Origin: Agapetus fuscipes
Lineage: Eukaryota; Arthropoda; Insecta; Trichoptera; Glossosomatidae
Direction of reading: 5' to 3'
NCBI GenBank assembly: GCA_951799405.1
Contig: OX637332.1
Coordinates: 11,723,001 to 11,787,000, forward strand
DNA length: 64,000 bases
How positions within the stretch are numbered: the stretch's first letter is position 1; each line of letters opens with the position of its first letter. The translations under genes and the position numbers were made by a program. Shown piece by piece: positions 57,216 through 64,000 of the stretch. The notes under the pieces are model-generated. The model did not search any database. It was not told the origin of the DNA and saw only the letters and a program-made list of their open reading frames with translations.

Positions 57216-57689
57216 ATATATATCTACATTCCAGACTAATAAACCTCAATCTCAACCTCTTTACTTCTTATTTATTACATCCTGTACAGCCTAAAATTTC
57301 ACTCTTTCAACTCGCCAAGATTTCCTTTAAGATTGTGATTGACAGCATAATTACATGAGTCGCCTCTGTGAGCCAGTCGTAATAATTTGATCTGTATTCT
57401 GCGTGTGCGCCAGGGTGCTCCAGCGGGCCGCTCTTTATTTGTCATCACGGGCCGTGACAGCGCGGGCCGGGTCGGACCTTCGTCAGCGCGCGCGGCCGAG
57501 TGCAAGGAAGCGGCGTCAACTCTCTCGCCCACTTCAAGACTAATGTCGTTTCGCGTCCCAGCCCAACAACCACTTTTTCACTTCCCCCTCAATATTTGAC
57601 CGGTGCTAGTCTAGTGTTTAACGCCTCAAAACACAAGTGTTCCCAAAAGCCGCGATTTTTTTTTTGTATATACTTCTGTCAAGGATCTA
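57216..57689. other. CpG-rich block at 57380-57560, unassigned
   Basis: GCGGGCCGGGTCGGACCTTC and GTCAGCGCGCGCGGCCGAGT are strikingly CpG-rich against AT-rich flanks. Could be host promoter-like or non-coding sequence. ORFs on both strands reflect base composition. Confidence 0.35.
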
Positions 57690-57955
57690 TCTAAAATAAT
57701 AATATTAGGATGATTTATTTGTTAAGACGCTGCTTTGTGTGAATGACACCTCAACAGCCCTCTGCGAGCTTGGTTATTGCTGTAGATAGCGCGAATTCTC
57801 AAGCAAGACCCATTTGTTGTAAGGCTGCATGGAGCTTTGGTGACCGGTCTTTGGTAAAGGTATATGATTTTTTCAACTCAGCGAATAGCATATTTAATTA
57901 TATAAACTATAATTTTTGGTGCTCCGCCGGGATTTAAACTCACGACCATCAATTC
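57690..57955 (-). mobile_element. SINE-3 copy, minus strand, head missing
   Basis: Tail ATAATAATATTAGGATGATT and LINE-like end GCTGCTTTGTGTGAATGACA, then the usual body to GCTCCGCCGGGATTTAAACT. Its 3' end, together with 44230-44535, defines the LINE-1 similarity. Confidence 0.85.
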
Positions 57956-57971
57956 AAGAGAGCGAAATTAA

Positions 57972-58150
57972 AAAAATTATAATCTAAGTTGCAAAGGTGT
58001 AGGTATTAACATATAAAATTCCTATAAAATGCATGCCCACAAAGAAGCACGTGTACATTCGCGCTGCAGCATATGTACTAACAAATTAAAATACAAACCT
58101 CAAATGAACATAAACCCTGCAACTTTTTCCGACCTTTCCTGTAACACGGG
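57972..58150 (-). mobile_element. T270 3' half, separated from its 5' half by a nested insertion
   Basis: TTATAATCTAAGTTGCAAAG at the left; breaks at CTGTAACACGGG. The missing part GTGACATTGACAAAGTGAAC starts at 62521. The two ends join to the normal T270 word ACAGGGGTGACATTG. Confidence 0.88.
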
Positions 58151-58159
58151 TCTTGTCTT

Positions 58160-58245
58160 TGACTGGTGGTCAAGATTTGACTGGTCAAGCTTTGACTGGT
58201 GGTCAAGGTTTGACTGGTGCTCAAGATTTTGACTGGTGGTTCTTA
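58160..58245 (+). repeat. Tandem repeats at the 5' end of LINE-1
   Basis: About five imperfect copies of an ~18 bp unit, TTTGACTGGTGGTCAAG. They begin at the exact LINE boundary. Tandem 5' units are known in several LINE families and may carry promoter activity; that role is inference. Confidence 0.8.
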
Positions 58246-58537
58246 CGTGTTTCATAGTTTATATAGTTTAAAGTGTCGGCCAATATATGCCACAACATCT
58301 GTATCAAATTGAAGCTGGACTGTTTTGGTGTTCATGTGTTTTTTGTGAATCGTAAATATTGATAAAATTATCTATTATATCATTGTGCAGAGGTGGATAC
58401 TTGCGGCGGCGAATATTATTGTGAGAGAATATTTATATTGCCGCTTCATCTACAAGAGGTACCTACGTCCGATTGACAACTGTGTCGGCATGCGTCGAAC
58501 GTTTGTGTGTGTGTAAGTGTGTGTCTGGTACCTGTGC

Positions 58538-61500
58538 ATGTCGCTACAAAACACGTTGGTACATACAGTGCGCGTCTACTCAGTGAAACAACTCACTGAC
58601 ATTTTTGCTGAATTAAAGCCGAACTCTACCAAATTCAACACATCATCATGGCCACGTTTAATACTCCGACGACGCAGAAGAAGACCGGGGAAGAGAGGTG
58701 GACAAAGGTTGTGCTACTCAGCACGGCCAGCGCCGCTTCTTTTGCCAGCGCAGTTGTGCAATGATGAGGAGCGTGCTACCAGTGACCAGCCTTCGGTGGG
58801 ACCTCCACCCTCGAACTCCCTGCCGACTGGCAGCGGAGGAAGACATCGGGAAGCATTGGAGAAGACAGTGAAACTGGGTTGCTGGAATGCGCGCTCTATT
58901 GCAAATAAGATTGTTGAAATTGACGACTTTTGTAAGAGCCATGATCTTGACATCCTCGCCCTAACAGAGACATGGCATGAGAGTCACGACTCTGCATCAC
59001 TGAGAGCATTGCGCGCTTTAGGATACACGACGCTTGAGGAAGCACGGGCAAGGCCGCGCCGTGGTAAAGGAACAGAGAGCATCTCTTGGTCCAATCACGG
59101 CGGTGTGGCCTTGCTGGTACGTTCGGGATTTCGTGTGGAGAAGATCAAAATTTTCCCCACGACGTCTTTTGAGTGCCTTGTGTGTCGAGTGTCTTCGAGT
59201 GCGGCTCTCACTGTTGCTGTAGTTTATCGTCCGGGCTCCAAGCCTGTAACGGCTGAATTTTTTAGGGAGTTCCGGGAACTATTTGAGACTCTTGTGACGC
59301 GCAACGAGATGTTTCTGGTGGTCGGGGATGTCAACGTCAGGCTTGAGCGTGGAGACGACACTAACAGTGTGGCTCTCACCGCCTTGTTAGCGGACTATGG
59401 CTTCAGACAGTGGGTTGGCGCACCAACTCATGATGCGGGTGGCCTACTGGATGTAGTTATAGCCAGAGAGGAGGACGCACCTTCAGAGACAAAGGTAGTA
59501 GATATAGGTTTGTCGGACCACAGATTGGTGACATCTAGCCTTAATGTGGGACGGCCTGTTCCTGTTTATAAGAGCATAACCTCTAGGTGCTGGAACGAGT
59601 TCGATCTCGAGATCTTTAAAAAAGATCTTTCTGTTTCACCAGTCTGCTGTCCGGAAACCTATGTCTCAATGCAACCGGACGAGTTAGTAGACTTATATAA
59701 TAAATCCTTGGGCGATTTGATTGGGCTGCATGCTCCAATCAAATGTAAAGTAGTCAAAGAGCGAAACAGTGCTATCTGGTTTGACAATGAATGCCGTACG
59801 CTGAAACGCAATATGCGAAAACTAGAGCGAAATTTTAAAAACGGTAAGCCAGGTAGCACTAGGCAATCATGGATTGACGCTCAAGGTGTGTACAGGTCTG
59901 CTATTCTCCAGAAGAAATCCGATTTTTATTGTGGAAAGATTGCTGAGGCAAAATCCCCTCAGCAGGTGTGGAAGCTTCTGGAGAACTTGTCTGGGAGTGC
60001 TCGGGCTGGTGTAGGTTTGACGTCGACTGCTTGCGATTTTGCCACGTATTTTGAAAACAAAATACCTCAATTGCACTTTGCTTGGGTTGCAGGTACTTCT
60101 GTCTCAAGGATTGGAAGTGCTTCGCGACTCGAAGTATTTGATTTAACTGACATAGATGAGGTGTGTCAGATCGTGGTAGGATCGCCAAACAAGCAGTGTG
60201 GCCTTGACCCTGTACCAGTCTGGGTACTCAAAGAATGCATCTTACAGCTGGCTCCATTTATTGTTAAGGTAATCAATGGATGCCTAATGGATGCCACTGT
60301 TCCTCCGTCTTTGAAGGTAGCACACATCACGCCAATCCTTAAAAAGCCACAGTTGGATCCCGGTGATCCCTCAAATTATAGACCTGTTTAAAATCTGCCA
60401 TTCTTGTCGAAGGTGCTGGAGCGGATTGTCTCGCGGCGGTTGGTATCCTATCTGGATGCAAGCGGCTTAATGCCTAAGAGGCAGTCTGCATACCGGAAAT
60501 ATCACTCAACAGAAACCGGTATGCTCATGCTTGTATCGGATATGATATCAGCTGTGGAGTGTGGTAATCTAGCCTTACTGGCGCTTCTTGATATGAGTGC
60601 GGCCTTTGACACAGTAAGTCACCCAATTCTTATTGAGAGATTGGAGGTGTCATTTGGTTTGACCGGAGGGGCTTTGGCGTGGTTTTCTTCCTATCTGGTG
60701 GAGCGCAGACAGGCGGTGCGTATTTGTGATAGTGTTTCACCTACCTACTCGCTGTCTTCCGGGGTCCCACAGGGCTCTGTGCTGGGTCCGATCCTTTTCA
60801 TATTGTATACTGCTGAGATTGAGAGTATTGTTGAAAAATGGGGCCTCATCGCACACTCATATGCAGATGACTGGCAAATATACTCTCATTCTCGGCCAGA
60901 CATGGCTGAGGACCTCAGTTGCAGGGTCTCTGGGTGTATCGCGGAGGTCGGTGGGTGGATGAGGAACAATGGCCTAATCTTAAACATGGATAAGACGGAG
61001 ATACTCTGGGCAGCCACATCGAGGCGTGACCACCTTCTGGTGAATAGAGTACCACTCTCCATAGGAGGTAAGCTAATCCAGCCTTCTGATTCGGTAAGAC
61101 TTCTAGGAGTCTTACTGGATCGTAACCTGACACTGGATAGGCAAATAGATGCCACAATAGCTTCTTCTTTTTTTTCGCTTCGCCAAATAAAGGCAATAAG
61201 AAAATGTCTGCCGTCAGATGCGGTTAAGACCCTGGTGAGTGCGTTTGTGATGTCTCGGATTGACTATTGCTCGACGCTTTATAGTGGTCAGCCGAAGAAA
61301 CAGCTTAATCGCTTTCAATCTGTGTTGAATTCGGCAGCAAGACTCATATTCGGGATTCCCAAATTCGCTCACATCACCCCGCTGTTAAAAAAACTTCATT
61401 GGCTTCGTTTCCCGGAGAGGGTGGTCTTCCGTGTTTGTTTAATGGTATATAAAGCCATCAATGGCTTGGCCCCACCTTATCTGGCTGATATGATTTCACC

Positions 61501-61726
61501 TGTTGAAATGGGTGTTAGGAGGCAGACACTCAGATCTGCGGGTGATGGAGTAGTCAATTTGGTTCAGCCGCGCCGTCAGATTCGTACAAACTTCGGAGAC
61601 CGCGCTTTCCGTGTTGCGGGGCCGGTGGAGTGGAACAGACTGCCACCCGGAGTGAAGAACTCCAAATCTGTGGGTGTATTTCGAGGAGCACTCAAGGCAC
61701 ACTTGTTTAGAAAGTCTTATCCATGA
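58538..61726 (+). pseudogene. LINE-1 endonuclease-reverse transcriptase polyprotein with one nonsense codon
   Basis: The first ATG is at 58538 (an upstream GTG at 58517 is unlikely in a eukaryote). The frame spans about 1,062 codons, ending at TGA 61724-61726. Residues from ~113: endonuclease with LGCWNARSIANK, DILALTETWH (~138), GDVNVR (~262) and SDHRL (~325), an APE-type set. Reverse transcriptase from ~600: NYRPV, motif A LLDMSAAFDTVSH (~685), motif B SGVPQGSVLGP, motif C YADD (~775), LNMDKTEILW (~815). The C-terminus, with ITPLLKKLHWL and WNRLPP, is typical of CR1/L2 relatives. A TAA at 60389-60391 (codon 618, between NYRPV and NLPFLSK) is the only break seen. A basic RRRRRRPGKRGG stretch precedes the endonuclease. 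No separate ORF1 was found. Confidence 0.9.
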
Positions 61727-61821
61727 TCGGAGAGGGCCCTTGAGATGTGACACACACAAAAACGGCGCTCTCTTATCATGTGTAATTTAAAATAAATCAG
61801 CCTGTTATTATTATTATTATT

Positions 61822-62520
61822 GTCTTGTCTTGTATCCTGCCGCCTTTCTTCTAGGGGTGGCCAGTACCTCCACACAAGTGCCTCCACTTGACTCTGTCCT
61901 TGCATACTTCTTTCATCTCATCTAATTTCATCACTCTTTTCATGCATGCTCTTCTCTTGTTTCCACTCTGTAAATTCCATTCATTCGCAATCTCATTTAT
62001 CTGATCAATCCATTGTTTCCTAGGTCTTCCCCTTCCACGCTTACCTGTTACATTCCCTTTATACACTCTTTTTGTCAGTCGGTCTTCACTCATCCTTTCA
62101 GTATGTCCAAACCATCGCATCACACTTCTTTGAACTTTCACTTTCACGCTTTCTTTTACTCCGCATTCATTTAGAACCCATTCGTTTCTCACTCTATCTT
62201 TCAGTGTTTTTCCTGTCATACTTCTCAGATGAGCCATTTCTACGGTGCATACCTTATTTACTTCTCTTTCATTCAACGTCCATGACTCGATTCCATACAT
62301 CAGGGTCGGCAACAAAATACAATTGTGTACCGCCATTTTCATTTTCTTTGGTATCCTTTTATTCTTCGCTATTCTACCAAACGCTCCTATCACGCATCTT
62401 CCTTTGCTGGCACGCTTCCCTAATTCTTTCGTCATCTTACCATTCGCCTCAAATTTACTTCCTAAATAGTCAAACTCATTCACTACTTCAACTTTTATTC
62501 CATTCAATTGAACAATTGAG
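61822..62520 (-). mobile_element. RTE-like LINE, 5'-truncated, minus strand
   Basis: Its repeat tail (CAAGACAAGAC on the minus strand) touches the LINE-1 tail, so LINE-1 landed in the RTE tail. Its 5' truncation point at ~62520 abuts T270 sequence. No long 3' UTR: the tail starts about 20 bp after the stop, as at 19555-19905. Confidence 0.82.
61851..62520 (-). pseudogene. C-terminal ~220 codons of an RTE-like reverse transcriptase, open frame
   Basis: Uninterrupted translation: VEVVNEFDYLGSKFEANG, CILLPTLMYGIESWTLNE (thumb-like YG.E.WTL pattern), DRVRNEWVLNECGVKES, VMRWFGHTERMSEDRL, KRGRGRPRKQWIDQINE, and the end WRHLCGGTGHP. These are hallmarks of RTE-clade elements downstream of YADD. Codons 1-8 of the naive ORF (MVHFVNVT) belong to the T270 target, not to this protein. 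The lack of stops suggests a recent insertion. Endonuclease and RT palm are missing, so it is inactive. Confidence 0.82.
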
Positions 62521-62680
62521 GTGACATTGACAAAGTGAACCATTTGTTTCAGTATGGGAGGTCAGCCTCATACCAACCTATAAATCAAGGAATACAAATA
62601 ATAAATAACATTGAGGTATTTAAAAACAACAGAACCTTAAAAATAAATCTACGCAAAAAAAAGGTACAAATAAAAATTCA
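62521..62680 (-). mobile_element. T270 5' half plus adjoining RTE 3' UTR
   Basis: GTGACATTGACAAAGTGAAC to AAATCAAGGAA (62597) completes the T270 broken at 58150. AATACAAATAATAAATAACA and AACCTTAAAAATAAATCTA follow, matching the UTR upstream of T270 at 10815 and 24600. The target was therefore itself an RTE 3' end. Confidence 0.82.
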
Positions 62681-63204
62681 GTTTTTTGTGCACGAGGATA
62701 TCTGCAATAATGGTGGCAGAAATTAATAATCCATGCACAATATATGTAATACAAAGCAGAAAAAGTTACAGAAATCAGCTTCCTCTGTTTTTCAATTATT
62801 TTTATTAATGCTTTCTGTAGAATTAATGATTTCAAATAGGTAATAGCATTTAATTCATCAACATGCAAAACACGCAGTTTTTAACCTGACATGGCTTTTA
62901 ATTTTTCCATATCTGCAAATGCATCTGTCAGTTATAAATTTCATCCGAAAAATAATTATTCTTTTAATTATTAAAAAAGTAATAAAGTGGCAGTCTTATT
63001 TACATACAAACCGGTGATATCATTAATTATTGTCTTATCACGTTTGCCACTCATAATCCCATGTTATGTACTTTTATATTAGTTATTTTTGTTTTAAAAA
63101 ATATGTTATATATAAACATCTCATTAAATAAAATCTCGTTCGTTTTTCATTTAAAAATTGACAGAGATAATCACACAATTTTATTATATAATGCACATAA
63201 TGTC
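62681..63204. other. AT-rich sequence, nothing recognised
   Basis: Nothing identified. Confidence 0.35.
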
Positions 63205-63288
63205 AAGTCCGTAGTCCAGTGGTAACGTTTCGGGACTCGTAAATGGAAAGTTGTGGGTTCAAATTCCGGCTGAGCACAAAAATATATC

Positions 63289-63731
63289 TTTTTTTTTTTT
63301 TTTAAGAAATCCTGTGCGGGAGACTCCCTAGATTCTAAAGACTCTAGGGGTCTATGACACTTGTTGTAGTGCCACAGAGGTGTACGAGCTTGGTCGTCGC
63401 TACAAAGCACCAATACTCAAGCAAGACCCAGTTGCTGTAAGGCTGGATGGACCTTTGGTGACCGGTCATTGGTAAAAGCTTATGAATTTTTCAACCCAGC
63501 GAAGAGCACATTCGAAATATGGTATATTTTTGTGCTCCGCCGGGATTCGAATCCATAACCTTCCATTTACTAGTCCGAAGTGTTGCCACTACGGACTACG
63601 GACCGGTCCAAGATGCCAACGACACGCGGTGTACCTGAGCGGTTACCCATCCAAGTACTGTCCGCGCCCAATGTTGCTTAACTTCGGTGATCTATGGGAA
63701 CCGGTGCTTTCAACATGGTAACGTCGTTGAC
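63289..63731 (-). mobile_element. Composite SINE: 5S rRNA head, SINE-3-like body, distinct 3' end, poly(A)
   Basis: Read on the minus strand: 5S rRNA-like 118 bp (63731-63614), a 4-5 bp joint, SINE-3-type tRNA head and body (63609-63384, with GGATTCGAATCCCGGCGG and GGTCACCAAAGGTCC), then about 80 bp unrelated to SINE-3 (CACCTCTGTGGCACTACAAC, GGGAGTCTCCCGCACAGG) and poly(A) of about 15. The insert begins exactly at the 5S 5' end, so the 5S part is its head. Chimeric 5S-tRNA SINEs are known in vertebrates (AmnSINE/DeuSINE type); I know of no basis to call this one described. Confidence 0.75.
63614..63731 (-). rRNA. 5S rRNA-like sequence (SINE head)
   Basis: On the minus strand it begins GTCAACGACGTTACCATGTT and ends CCGCGTGTCGTTGGC, 118 bp. 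The terminal helix pairs (GTCAACGAC with GTCGTTGGC). The internal promoter part AAGTTAAGCAACATTGGGCG and AGTACTTGGATGGGTAACCG is well kept. Near its middle CCCATAGATCACC departs from the usual arthropod CTCGTCCGATCACC, so it is probably not a functional ribosomal gene. Its position at the start of a SINE suggests it serves as the pol III promoter. Confidence 0.8.
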
Positions 63732-63849
63732 ATTTATGGTTTGTAATATGCTATTCGTTGGGTTGAAAAATTCATTCACCGGTCACCGAAGGTCCATCCA
63801 GCTTTACAGCAACTGGGCCTTGCTTGAGAATTGGCACTTTCTATAGTGA

Positions 63850-64000
63850 TTATAAAATGCAAACTGAAACCCCACATAAACATAAGCTCTATAACTCAAA
63901 CAAATAAAGCAAAAGAGCTTGCATTTGCAAAAAGTGACTCACTTGTCAAAGAACATAATATCTTTATTAGTGAAAGCACGAATTTCACATTTATAAAATA
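63850..64000. other. T270 scrap then AT-rich end of window
   Basis: AAATGCAAACTGAAACCCCA, CATAAACATAAGCTCTATAA (63855-63900) resembles a minus-strand T270 piece. The remainder is unassigned. Confidence 0.45.

Larger units (their letters stand above)
58160..61821 (+). mobile_element. LINE-1, nearly complete CR1/L2-like non-LTR retrotransposon
   Basis: About 3.66 kb: a 5' UTR with tandem repeats, one long ORF with endonuclease and reverse transcriptase, and a short 3' UTR ending AAATAAATCAGCCTG plus (TTA)n. It is flanked by GTCTTGTCTT on both sides (58150-58159 and 61822-61831), though that word also resembles the repeat tail of the RTE copy it landed in. No large deletion is visible. Its 3' end recurs at 8461-8868 with two differences, so the family is young. 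Confidence 0.9.
63206..63848 (+). mobile_element. SINE-3 copy split by a composite 5S/tRNA-like element
   Basis: Head at 63206-63288: GTCCGTAGTCCAGTGGTAAC and GTGGGTTCAAATTCCGGC. Body at 63732-63848: ATGCTATTCGTTGGGTTGAA, ACCGGTCACCGAAGGTCCAT and GGGCCTTGCTTGAGAATTGG. Joining 63288 to 63732 reproduces the normal SINE-3 order with no missing piece. The LINE-like 3' end is truncated. Confidence 0.82.

Noticed and set aside
57600..57640. Another SINE-3 head (GCTAGTCTAGTGTTTAAC)
   Set aside because: Only an A-box-like word; no B box or body follows.
62072..62524. 150-codon plus-strand ORF
   Set aside because: It is the antisense shadow of the RTE C-terminal frame.

Overview
The window looks like repeat-dense, AT-rich nuclear DNA from an animal, most likely an arthropod. 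I found no host protein-coding gene with recognisable exons. No long ORF resembles a bacterial, phage or cellular gene; every ORF with recognisable homology is a piece of a non-LTR retrotransposon. The arthropod assignment rests on the 5S rRNA-like sequence near the right end, which resembles arthropod 5S, and on the mixture of CR1/L2-like LINEs, RTE-like LINEs, tRNA-derived SINEs, TA- or TTA-flanked MITEs and short Helitron-like ends. Lepidoptera is possible but not shown.

Main families (names are mine). T270 is a ~255-270 bp unit ending in (TTAGA)n-like repeats. It is present over 30 times, and at three or four loci it lies directly downstream of an RTE-type reverse-transcriptase C-terminus, so it is the 3' UTR of an RTE-like LINE. 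LINE-1 is a CR1/L2-like element with one nearly complete 3.66 kb copy (58160-61821), a very young truncated copy (8461-8868) and an old one (27391-27962). LINE-2 is a relative at 30839-32335. SINE-1 has a tRNA-Lys-like head, SINE-2 a Leu/Ser-like class II head, and SINE-3 a GTCTAGTGGT-type head with a 3' end matching LINE-1.

Layout. 1-8 kb: palindromic MITEs and T270/SINE fragments. 8-14 kb: young LINE-1 copy, a Helitron-like element, an RTE/T270 copy and two copies of an unusual retroposon-like hairpin. 14-28 kb: mostly unannotated AT-rich DNA with scattered SINEs, RTE fragments and inverted T270 pairs. 28.8-29.7 kb: a ~960 bp element with long terminal inverted repeats, one arm carrying a 73 bp MITE. 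30.6-32.3 kb: LINE-2 split by a T270 copy. 33.8-39.6 kb: two tandem arrays made of T270, each with higher-order periodicity (815 bp and 1054 bp). 40-57 kb: T270 and SINE copies among AT-rich unique DNA and a few GC-richer islands. 58-62.7 kb: a nested stack (LINE-1 in an RTE tail, that RTE copy in a T270 copy). 63.2-63.85 kb: a SINE-3 copy interrupted by a 443 bp composite element with a 5S rRNA head, a SINE-3-like body, a new 3' end and poly(A).

How the parts work together. LINE-1 encodes an endonuclease and reverse transcriptase, and SINE-3 carries a LINE-1-like 3' end, so SINE-3 is probably a non-autonomous partner. RTE-like LINEs deposit T270, which has then been amplified locally into satellite-like arrays. 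The GC-richer islands between repeats (about 18.1, 22.8, 25.8, 28.2, 30.3, 40.1, 45.5, 48.9 and 57.4 kb) are the best candidates for host regulatory or non-coding sequence.
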